Below, piece after piece: positions 50,355 through 57,304 of a DNA stretch of 64,000 nucleotides. Within the stretch, counting starts at the first letter, position 1. Each line of letters opens with the position of its first letter. The notes beneath the pieces are model-generated. The model was not told the origin of the DNA. It saw only the letters and a program-made list of their open reading frames with translations, and did no database searches. Both the position numbers and the translations under genes were made by a program. Location: positions 52,104-116,103 of the forward strand of contig NZ_JASNRD010000016.1 in assembly GCF_030412015.1 (NCBI RefSeq), written 5' to 3'. Origin of the DNA: Massilia sp. YIM B02763. Lineage in GTDB: Bacteria; Pseudomonadota; Gammaproteobacteria; Burkholderiales; Burkholderiaceae_D.

Positions 50355-51438
50355 GGCGGGGGCTCGCAGGTTTGGACAGGTCGCCGATCTCCTGGATGGC
50401 GGCCGCTTTCTCGTAGGCGTCGACGATGCGCGCCACCATCGGGTGGCGCACCACGTCGGCGCTGGAGAACTGGGTAAAGGCGATGCCGCGCACGTCCTTC
50501 AGCACATGCATCGCATCGACCAGGCCGCTCTTCTGCGTCTTGTGCAGGTCGACCTGGGTGACGTCGCCGGTGACGACGGCCTTGCTGCCGAAGCCGATCC
50601 GGGTCAGGAACATCTTCATCTGCTCGACCGTCGTGTTCTGGGCCTCGTCCAGGATCACGAAGGCGTGGTTGAGCGTGCGCCCGCGCATGAAGGCCAGCGG
50701 GGCGATCTCGATCACGCCCTTCTCGAACAGCTTCTGGGTGCGGTCGAAGCCGAGCAGGTCGTGCAGCGCGTCGTACAGGGGGCGCAGGTAGGGATCGACC
50801 TTCTGCGAGAAGTCGCCCGGCAGGAAGCCCAGGCGCTCGCCCGCCTCGACGGCGGGACGGGTCAGGATGATGCGCTTGACGGCGTCGCGCTCGAGCGCGT
50901 CGACGGCGCAGGCCACGGCCAGGTAGGTCTTGCCGGTGCCGGCCGGGCCGATGCCGAAGCTGATGTCGTGTTCGAGCACGGCCTTCAGGTAGCGGATCTG
51001 GTGCGCGGTGCGGCCGCGCAGGTCGGTGCGGCGCGTCTTCAGCACCGGGCTGACCAGGTCGGCCGGATCGTCGTCGACGCCGGCTTCGGCACGCTCTTCC
51101 TCCTCGGTGAGCGTTTCGCCCGGTTCCTTGGCGGAAGGCGCCGGCTCGGCCGCCTTGGGCTTGATGCCGGAGCGCTGTTCGACCAGCGCGAGCTGCACTT
51201 CCTCGAGCGGCACGACCTTGTCGGCCACGCCGTAGAAGCGTTCCAGCAGTTCGACCGCGCGCTCGGCGTTGCTTCCGCTGACGATGAATTTCTCGCCGCG
51301 GCGGAAGATGGTCACGTCCAGCGCGGCCGAGATCTGGCGCAGGTTTTCATCGAGCGGACCGCACAGGTGGGCAAGCCGCGTGTTGTCGAGCGGCTCGGGG
51401 ATGAAGTACGAGGGCTGGGTGGGCGTTTGGGTTTTCAA
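50335..51438 (-). CDS. PhoH-like ATPase (YbeZ)
   Basis: Cytoplasmic P-loop protein of 367 residues, likely an RNA-associated ATPase working with YbeY. The N-terminal region (about 1-125) is partly KH-like. The Walker A motif GPAGTGKT is at about 161-168, RLGFLPGDF and the Walker B with FVILDEAQN follow, and the GxxTQVDL motif (TGDVTQVDLHK) is present. It follows miaB with a four-base overlap, and ybeY overlaps its 3' end, so miaB-phoH-ybeY is one operon. Confidence 0.94.
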   Translation of the reverse strand: MKTQTPTQPSYFIPEPLDNTRLAHLCGPLDENLRQISAALDVTIFRRGEKFIVSGSNAERAVELLERFYGVADKVVPLEEVQLALVEQRSGIKPKAAEPAPSAKEPGETLTEEEERAEAGVDDDPADLVSPVLKTRRTDLRGRTAHQIRYLKAVLEHDISFGIGPAGTGKTYLAVACAVDALERDAVKRIILTRPAVEAGERLGFLPGDFSQKVDPYLRPLYDALHDLLGFDRTQKLFEKGVIEIAPLAFMRGRTLNHAFVILDEAQNTTVEQMKMFLTRIGFGSKAVVTGDVTQVDLHKTQKSGLVDAMHVLKDVRGIAFTQFSSADVVRHPMVARIVDAYEKAAAIQEIGDLSKPASPRHARKKP

Positions 51439-52796
51439 CTGGCTTTGGCAATCGTATCAATGCTGGCGACCAGGTCGCCGCGCAGGGAGTAATCCAGGCT
51501 CTCGGTGATGCGCACGTCGACCAGCTGGCCGACCAGTGCTTCGCCGAGGTCGCCCGGGAAGAAGTTGACGACGCGGTTGTTCTCGCTGCGGCCCTGCAGT
51601 TCGCCGCCGCCTTTTTTCGACGGACCCTCGACCAGCACGCGCTGCACGGTGCCGACCATGGCGGCGCTGGTCTTGCGCGTGTTGGCGTCGATCAGGGCCT
51701 GCAGGCGCTGCAGGCGCGCCAGCTTGACCTCGTGCGGGGTGTCGTCGTCCAGGTTGGCGGCCGGCGTGCCGGGGCGCTTGCTGAAGATGAAACTGAAGCT
51801 GTTGTCGAAGCCGACGTCTTCCACCAGCTTCATCATGGCCTCGAAATCGGCATCCGTCTCGCCCGGGAAGCCGACGATGAAGTCGGAGGAAATCGCGATG
51901 TCGGGGCGGACCGCCTTGATGCGGCGGATGATCGACTTGTATTCCAGGCCCGTATAGCCGCGCTTCATGGCCTGCAGGATGCGGTCGGCGCCATGCTGCA
52001 CGGGCAGGTACAGGTGGTTGACCAGCTGCGGGATCTTCGCGTACGCGTCGATCAGGCGCTGGGTGAATTCCTTCGGGTGGCTGGTGACGAAGCGCAGGCG
52101 CTCGATGCCGGGGATCTCGGCCACGTATTCCAGCAGCAGCGCGAAATCCGCGACTTCGCCGCTTTCCATGACGCCCCGGTAGGCGTTCACGTTCTGCCCC
52201 AGCAGCATGATTTCCTTGACGCCCTGGGCGGCCAGGCCGGCGACCTCGGTCAGCACGTCCTCGAAGCGGCGCGAGACTTCCTCGCCGCGGGTATAGGGCA
52301 CCACGCAGTAGCTGCAGTACTTGCTGCAGCCTTCCATGATCGACACGTAGGCGACCGGACCCTCGACCTTGGCCGGCGGCAGGTGGTCGAACTTCTCGAT
52401 TTCCGGGAAGCTGATGTCGACCTGGGCCGCGCCCGTGTGGCGGCGCATCTCGATCATCTGCGGCAGGCGGTGCAGGGTCTGCGGTCCGAACACGACGTCC
52501 ACGTGGGGCGCGCGCTTGACGATGGCTTCGCCTTCCTGCGACGCCACGCAGCCGCCCACGCCGATCACCAGGCCGGGCTTGTTGCGCTTGAGCTCCTTCA
52601 GGCGGCCCAGGTCGGAGAACACCTTTTCCTGCGCCTTTTCGCGCACCGAGCAGGTATTGAACAGGATGACGTCGGCATCGTCCGGGGTGTCGGTGCGTAC
52701 GAGTCCTTCGGCGGCGCCGAGCACGTCCGCCATCTTGTCCGAGTCGTACTCGTTCATCTGGCAGCCGAAGGTCTTGATGAATACTTTTTTCTGCAT
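51435..52796 (-). CDS. miaB: tRNA-2-methylthio-N6-dimethylallyladenosine synthase
   Basis: Radical-SAM methylthiotransferase of 453 residues from the ATG at 52796; a TTG 14 codons upstream would add a His/Gln-rich start and is less likely. It adds the methylthio group to i6A37 of tRNAs reading UNN codons. The N-terminal auxiliary cluster has C12, C49 and C83 (FGCQMN; NTCSVREKA; GGCVAS). The radical-SAM cluster is C157, C161 and C164 (GCSKYCSYCVVPYTRG). A TRAM domain ends the protein. First gene of the miaB-phoH-ybeY operon. Confidence 0.95.
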   Translation of the reverse strand: MQKKVFIKTFGCQMNEYDSDKMADVLGAAEGLVRTDTPDDADVILFNTCSVREKAQEKVFSDLGRLKELKRNKPGLVIGVGGCVASQEGEAIVKRAPHVDVVFGPQTLHRLPQMIEMRRHTGAAQVDISFPEIEKFDHLPPAKVEGPVAYVSIMEGCSKYCSYCVVPYTRGEEVSRRFEDVLTEVAGLAAQGVKEIMLLGQNVNAYRGVMESGEVADFALLLEYVAEIPGIERLRFVTSHPKEFTQRLIDAYAKIPQLVNHLYLPVQHGADRILQAMKRGYTGLEYKSIIRRIKAVRPDIAISSDFIVGFPGETDADFEAMMKLVEDVGFDNSFSFIFSKRPGTPAANLDDDTPHEVKLARLQRLQALIDANTRKTSAAMVGTVQRVLVEGPSKKGGGELQGRSENNRVVNFFPGDLGEALVGQLVDVRITESLDYSLRGDLVASIDTIAKAS

Positions 52797-53439
52797 GGAA
52801 TGCTTCTGGTGTCTGTGCTGGTGCTGATGCTTTGACAATGGAAGGCCAGTTTACCGTAAATCGGAAACGCCCCCCCAGCGAGGCGCGCGGCACCGGTTTC
52901 CATACCTTATGGCAATGCTATTTATAAAAACTGATCTTTTGATACGATTGGTTACATTGTGTCTTCTTGAAAATTCATTTCCAGATGTTATGTTTAACCT
53001 TGTCAGGAGGGCTCAACATTAATTTCCTCAAGCAAATCAAATAGTTCCTGCTGACCGGCAATTGCAAACTTAGCGCAAAAAAACTCTTGCGTGCGCCACA
53101 ATCTGTCACCATGTGCTGAAATGACTATGTGACAAGCTTTCCCAGCGATAGCTTGATTTCGGCTAATGAATTCTGTGTCCAGGTCGTGGTTGGACCGGAC
53201 ATATGAGTTTGATAATTTGTTCGAAAAACAAGTGTGCTTGGGAAGTGGAAGCTTCGGCGGACACAGCGTCCGGTGGGGTTTCCGACAAGGGAGCGCACGC
53301 GGTCCGGTGCGCGTGCCGTGCGGTTCAGACAGACCAGTCTGCTTGAACGTTCGGTAACGGTACCGGGAACTTATGTTGACGAAAGTTAGTCATTAACACA
53401 GTTCGTAAAAGAACTATTTTAACCACTCACGAGGAAATC
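52797..53439. other. Long AT-richer intergenic region upstream of the HTH gene
   Basis: About 640 bp between the divergent miaB and the small HTH gene. No convincing gene is seen; a 63-codon frame at 53166 has no RBS or family resemblance. It includes GCACGC-GGTCCGGT-GCGCGTGC-type symmetry near 53292-53316, CAGAC-AGACCA-GTCTG near 53327-53342, and the palindrome AGTTC-GTAAAA-GAACT (53400-53415) close to the gene. It may encode a structured leader or a small RNA; this is inference. Confidence 0.45.
53400..53415 (+). promoter_or_regulatory. Operator-like palindrome before the HTH gene
   Basis: AGTTC (53400-53404), six-base AT spacer GTAAAA, GAACT (53411-53415), 24 bases before the ATG at 53440. 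The size suits a dimeric HTH regulator, perhaps autoregulation. RBS GAGGAAA is at 53430-53436. No experimental support. Confidence 0.4.
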
Positions 53440-53844
53440 ATGGCACACCATGCTCTGTCATCACAGGAAAGCTACAACCCGAACCATCTGCTGGACATCC
53501 TGCTGGGCAAGATGCAGCTGAAGAATGACGCTGCGCTGTCGCGCATGCTGGAAGTCGCTCCTCCGGTGATCAGCAAGATCCGTCACCACCGCCTGCCGGT
53601 CGGCGCTTCGCTGCTGATCCGCATGCACGAAGTGACCGGCATGAGCATCCGCGACCTGCGCGACCTGATGGGCGACCGCCGTACCAAGTACCGCCTGTCG
53701 GATGCCCAGGGCCGCCCGAAGCCCGAAGAGAAGGCAGCCCAGCAGGCAGCCCAGCAGGCCGCGCAACAGGCAGCTCAGCCGCAAGCCCAGCAGGGCGCCC
53801 AGGCCGACGAGGCAAGCAGCAAATCCGGCAACTATGCGCACTGA
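53440..53844 (+). CDS. Small HTH (Cro/CI-like) protein with repetitive Gln/Ala tail
   Basis: A 134-residue protein. Residues about 14-85 form a helix-turn-helix region (HLLDILLGKMQLKNDAALSR, then VAPPVISKIRHHRLPVG and MSIRDLRDLMGDRR), like Cro/CI or XRE domains. The C-terminal 40 residues are low complexity (KAAQQAAQQAAQQAAQPQAQ). No family member with a known function is recalled; I believe close relatives occur in other Oxalobacteraceae. It has a strong RBS, a 640-bp upstream gap and a very stable hairpin downstream, suggesting an abundant, separately controlled transcript. Confidence 0.8.
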   Translation: MAHHALSSQESYNPNHLLDILLGKMQLKNDAALSRMLEVAPPVISKIRHHRLPVGASLLIRMHEVTGMSIRDLRDLMGDRRTKYRLSDAQGRPKPEEKAAQQAAQQAAQQAAQPQAQQGAQADEASSKSGNYAH

Positions 53845-53851
53845 TGCCGTG

Positions 53852-53926
53852 GGCATGACAGCCGGTCCTGTCATGCCTTCGGCGCGACCCGGCGGCGGAA
53901 GGTCCTTGCGGACCGTTTCCGTCGCC
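53852..53926 (+). terminator. Strong hairpins after the HTH gene
   Basis: GGCATGACAG-CCGGTC-CTGTCATGCC (53852-53877) is a perfect ten-pair stem starting seven bases after the stop. A second longer structure follows: GGCGGAA, GGTCC-TTGC-GGACC, TTTCCGTCGCC (53894-53926). Either can end plus-strand transcription before the convergent HDOD gene. Confidence 0.75.
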
Positions 53927-53942
53927 GTCACCCGGGCCAGCC

Positions 53943-54785
53943 TCAGACCATGAGGATGGCCGACATCTCGCCTAGCTGCGTTTCGGTTTCCCGGAACAGG
54001 TGCAGATAGGCTTCTTCATTCAATCCCATCGCATCCCAGGCCACGTTCGACAGGCGCGGCACCACGTCATCCTTCTCGCCCGACAGGTCGAGGGCGTGGA
54101 CGATCGCATCGGCCACGTGCACGATCGTGGCCAGGAAGCCGGCACCAGGGGTGTCCGGCGCATGGTGGAAACCGATTGCCTGGCACATGGTGCCAGAGAA
54201 ATTCCAATGCGCGGCCAGCGCCAGGCCGGCGTCGACGTGGTCCACGCCCAGCACGGCGGATTCCGCCTCGCGCCACTCGGCCGGGTGGGCCGCGCGCCAG
54301 GCCAGCACGTCGCCGTAGGCTTCCGGATGGCCCGTCACCAGCACCAGGCGGCCGATGTCGTGCAGCAACCCGGCCGTGAAGGCGATGTCCTGGTTGAAGC
54401 GCATGCGCCGCGCCAGCGCCCGCGCGCAGGCGGCGGTGGCGATCGAATGGCGCCAGAACGCCTTGTCGTCGAAACCGGGGCAGCGTCCGCTCGGGAAGCA
54501 GCCGCCGACGGCGGCCACCGTGATCAGGTTGCGCATCCTCTGGAAGCCCAGGTAGGTGATCGCCTGCTGGATCGTGGTCACCTTTACCTGCAGGCCATAG
54601 GCCGAGGAATTGGCCAGTCGCAGCGTATTGGCCGTCAAGGCCTGGTCGTACGAGACCTTTTTCGCCAGCACGGAGATGTCGACGTCTTCCTGCTCGATGC
54701 TGGCCAGCAGCTCCATGACGATGGCCGGCAGCGAGGGCAGGTCCTGCACGCCGCCCGCCAGTTCCTCCACGGTAATGCGCTTCAT
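53943..54785 (-). CDS. HDOD-domain signalling protein
   Basis: A 280-residue HDOD protein, related to HD-domain phosphohydrolases but usually lacking their full metal site. Landmarks: LPSLPAIVMELL, SYDQALTANTLRLANSSAYG, IQQAITYLGFQRMRNLI, and FTAGLLHDIGRLVL, where the HD pair remains. There is no GGDEF, EAL or receiver domain attached. Roles reported for the family include stress and motility signalling. The ATG at 54785 shares a base with the stop of a small upstream gene, so it is translationally coupled. Confidence 0.88.
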   Translation of the reverse strand: MKRITVEELAGGVQDLPSLPAIVMELLASIEQEDVDISVLAKKVSYDQALTANTLRLANSSAYGLQVKVTTIQQAITYLGFQRMRNLITVAAVGGCFPSGRCPGFDDKAFWRHSIATAACARALARRMRFNQDIAFTAGLLHDIGRLVLVTGHPEAYGDVLAWRAAHPAEWREAESAVLGVDHVDAGLALAAHWNFSGTMCQAIGFHHAPDTPGAGFLATIVHVADAIVHALDLSGEKDDVVPRLSNVAWDAMGLNEEAYLHLFRETETQLGEMSAILMV

Positions 54786-54970
54786 CACGGTACCTCCGGC
54801 GTGGCGCCGGCCGCCGGGACGGCGTCGCGCTGCAGGCGGTAGTCCTCGACGTAGCGGCGCAGCAGCGCGCTGGCGCGGTCGGCGGGAGCGTCGGGGTCGA
54901 TGCTACGGAACAGATCGTCGAGCCGTGCCTGCACGGCGGCCGGATCGGTGGGCGGCAAGGTGGCAGTCAT
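54785..54970 (-). CDS. Small hypothetical protein (61 aa) coupled to the HDOD gene
   Basis: Short open frame from ATG 54970 with a good ribosome-binding site (AAGGAAAG, eight bases upstream on the minus strand). The product is mostly helical (DPAAVQARLDDLFRSIDPDA, then ASALLRRYVEDYRLQRD) with no signal or membrane segment. The stop TGA overlaps the HDOD start as TGATG. That tight coupling and the RBS are the evidence that it is real; I recognise no family. Confidence 0.65.
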   Translation of the reverse strand: MTATLPPTDPAAVQARLDDLFRSIDPDAPADRASALLRRYVEDYRLQRDAVPAAGATPEVP

Positions 54971-55122
54971 GCGATTTCTTTCCTTTTTGTAATCTGGCGG
55001 ATCATACCATTCGGCTATGATCGATCGGCAGGGCCGTGCGCTGCCCGATGGTTCTATTGTATGCTCGCCAGGGCCTTGCCGTCGGCATCGCACGACATCA
55101 GCCACGATTAGATAGGAAAGAC

Positions 55123-55731
55123 ATGAAACTGTATTTCGCGCCCGGCGCCTGCCCGCTTGCCTCCCACATCGCCCTCGCCGAAGCCGGCCTCGACTACACG
55201 TTGGAACGCGTCGACCTGGGCAGCAAGCGCACCGCCGCCGGCGCCGACTTCCTGGCGATCAATCCCAAGGGCTATGTGCCGGCGCTGGAGCTGAAGGACG
55301 GCACCGTGCTGACCGAAGGCCCGGCCATCGTCCAGTTCGTCGCCGACCTGGCGCCGGACCGCCAGCTGGCCCCCGCCCACGGCACCCTCGAACGCTACCG
55401 CCTGATCGAATGGCTGAACTTCATCTCGGCCGAACTGCACAAGAGCTTCACCCCGCTGTTCCGCGCGGCCGCGACGCCGGAAGCGAAGGAAGCCGCACGC
55501 GCCGCGCTGCGCCAGCGCCTGGAATGGGTTGCCGGCCAGCTGGACGGACGCGACTATCTGCTCGGCACGCAGTTCTCGGTGGCCGACGCCTATTTGTTTA
55601 CGGTGCTGACCTGGGCCGGCCTCGTGCACTTCGACCTGTCCCCGTGGCCGCGCCTGTCGACCTATATGCAGCGCGTCGCGGAGCGCCCGGCCGTGCAGCA
55701 GGCGCTGCGCGAGGAAGGCCTCGTCAAATAA
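55123..55731 (+). CDS. Glutathione S-transferase
   Basis: Cytoplasmic 202-residue GST, close to the beta-class bacterial GstA type. It starts KLYFAPGACPLASHIALAEAG with the conserved Ser/Cys region used for glutathione activation (C10 in GACPLAS). The thioredoxin-like N-domain has GYVPALELKDGTVLTEGPAI, the cis-Pro and GSH-binding Glu/Ser pair. The helical C-domain includes FSVADAYLFTVLTWA. GAAAG-type RBS upstream of ATG 55123. It is followed by DUF1697 on the same strand. Confidence 0.94.
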   Translation: MKLYFAPGACPLASHIALAEAGLDYTLERVDLGSKRTAAGADFLAINPKGYVPALELKDGTVLTEGPAIVQFVADLAPDRQLAPAHGTLERYRLIEWLNFISAELHKSFTPLFRAAATPEAKEAARAALRQRLEWVAGQLDGRDYLLGTQFSVADAYLFTVLTWAGLVHFDLSPWPRLSTYMQRVAERPAVQQALREEGLVK

Positions 55732-55786
55732 GGAGAAAGCCGCGGCCCGGTGCGCCATCCCGCGTGCCGGCACGGTACCATGGCAC

Positions 55787-56338
55787 ATGACCAGCAAACG
55801 CTACATTGCCCTGCTCAGGGGCGTCAACGTGGGACGCGCGAAACGCGTGGCGATGGCCGACCTGCGCAAGCTGATCGGCGACCTCGGCTATACCGAGGTG
55901 CGCAGCGTGCTCAACAGCGGCAACGTGGTCTTCAGCGGTCCCGCGAAACCGCAGGAGGCGGTCGCGACGGAGATCGAGGAAGCGCTGGTGCTCAAGCTGG
56001 GCGTGGCGGCGCGCACGCTGGTGCTGGACAGCGAGGAGCTGGCCGCGATCGTGGCCGCCAATCCGCTGCTGGAGATGGCGTGCGACGATGCGCGCCTGCT
56101 GATCTTCATCCTCGGCCACAACCATGCGCACGCGGCGATCGAGGCGCTGTGCCGGCGCGACTGGCATCCCGGCGCGGTGGCGTTGGGCGAACGCGCGATC
56201 TACGTCTGGTGCCCGGACGGCATCCTCGACAGCGCCGCCGCGGCCACGCTGGGCAAGGAGCTGGGCGACGCCACCACCTCGCGCAACTGGGCCACGCTCA
56301 GCAAGCTGTACGCGCTGTGCAACGAGGCCCCTGTCTGA
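55787..56338 (+). CDS. DUF1697 family protein
   Basis: A 183-residue conserved protein starting KRYIALLRGVNVGRAKRVAM, the DUF1697 hallmark, followed by MADLRKLIGDLGYTEVRSVL and NSGNVVFSG. The fold is ferredoxin-like and the function is unknown. The C-terminal part has SRNWATLSKL, also typical. It lies 56 bp after the GST gene. A perfect hairpin follows the stop. Confidence 0.9.
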   Translation: MTSKRYIALLRGVNVGRAKRVAMADLRKLIGDLGYTEVRSVLNSGNVVFSGPAKPQEAVATEIEEALVLKLGVAARTLVLDSEELAAIVAANPLLEMACDDARLLIFILGHNHAHAAIEALCRRDWHPGAVALGERAIYVWCPDGILDSAAAATLGKELGDATTSRNWATLSKLYALCNEAPV

Positions 56339-56355
56339 GGCAGCTTCCGAAAATG

Positions 56356-56380
56356 ACGACGGCGCCAGTGGCGCCGTCGT
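56356..56380. terminator. Bidirectional terminator-like hairpin
   Basis: ACGACGGCGCC-AGT-GGCGCCGTCGT, a perfect eleven-pair stem with TTCTCC on the plus side and AAAA-type bases (TTTTC on the minus strand) on the other. It lies between convergent DUF1697 and the PEP-CTERM gene. Confidence 0.75.
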
Positions 56381-56467
56381 TTCTCCGTTCCATCGACCCG
56401 GCCTTGCGGCCCGCTTGCGCGTCATGCGAAAGCGCCGGTCGGCGGAAGCTGTCTGCTGCTCACACCC

Positions 56468-56740
56468 TTATTTGAACTTCTCGCTGCTGACGCGGCTGGC
56501 CCGGTAGCCGATCAGGATCAGGCCGACCAGCATCATGGCAAAGACTTCCGGTTCGGGAAGTTCGGACATCGAGGATGGCGGTGGTGCCACCACCTCGGTG
56601 CGGTGCACCGTCGACAGGTCGGCCACACGGTAGGCGCGAACGCCCGCATGGGTCGTGTCGAGGTCGATGGCGGCCGCCTGTGCGGCGCCGCCAAACAACA
56701 AGCTGAGCGTTAAAGCAAGTGCATATCGTTTCACGGTCAT
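56468..56740 (-). CDS. PEP-CTERM-type small exported protein
   Basis: A 90-residue secreted protein with ATG at 56740 and GAAGGA just upstream. A signal peptide (KRYALALTLSLLFGGAAQA, about 4-22) is followed by a short polar part of some 40 residues. The C-terminus has the sorting signature LPEPEVFAMMLVGLILIGYR: a PEP motif, a hydrophobic helix and an Arg end. Such proteins are processed by exosortase; none is encoded here. The function is unknown. Confidence 0.82.
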   Translation of the reverse strand: MTVKRYALALTLSLLFGGAAQAAAIDLDTTHAGVRAYRVADLSTVHRTEVVAPPPSSMSELPEPEVFAMMLVGLILIGYRASRVSSEKFK

Positions 56741-57304
56741 TCCTTCGACAAAGCTGGCGGAACCTGGTGACGTGGCTTCGGCACGAGAATATTGCATCGC
56801 AATCGGGTTCCAATAAAACAAAGAAACTAATTGCTTTATAGATCGATTACGAATGCGTCGGCCGATATTCAGCATAGCAAAGATGCGCTCCGCATTGCGC
56901 CCGTTACGTGTTGTTACAGCTTAATAATTCCATGGAAATTTTTATGTTTTTGAAAGAAAACAAAAGTAAGCAATGATGCATCAAGTGATTGATGATTAAG
57001 CAAAATTTGCATCGTTTCTTGCCCATCGCTTATCGGAAATACCTGAAGTGCAAAGGTTTTCATTGGCAGTCTGATCATGGATGTTGCGCCGTACGTTTTT
57101 TTCTCCGCACGGTATACACCTTCCTTTTCTTTGCGGGTATAGTCTCCATATTCCTATTGCCTTAGGGCATCAAAACAATATCAAACGTACACGTTTGAAT
57201 ACCCCAAGCGGTTCCGCACCGCCCGCCTTTCTCGTCCATCCGGCACTTTGGAAGGCAAGCAAGACCACGAGCATCACACCCTTCGTTTTTTGCAGAGTAT
57301 CGAT
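56741..57304. other. AT-rich divergent intergenic region
   Basis: About 560 bp between the PEP-CTERM gene and the FtsH-like gene, clearly richer in A/T than the surrounding genes, particularly 56920-57080. It should hold the promoters of both genes. No RNA gene or stable conserved structure was recognised. Its base composition makes it a plausible H-NS target. Confidence 0.5.

Noticed and set aside
53166..53357. 63-codon frame in the gap before the HTH gene
   Set aside because: No RBS, Gly/Arg-rich composition from repetitive GC-rich DNA, no similarity to any family.
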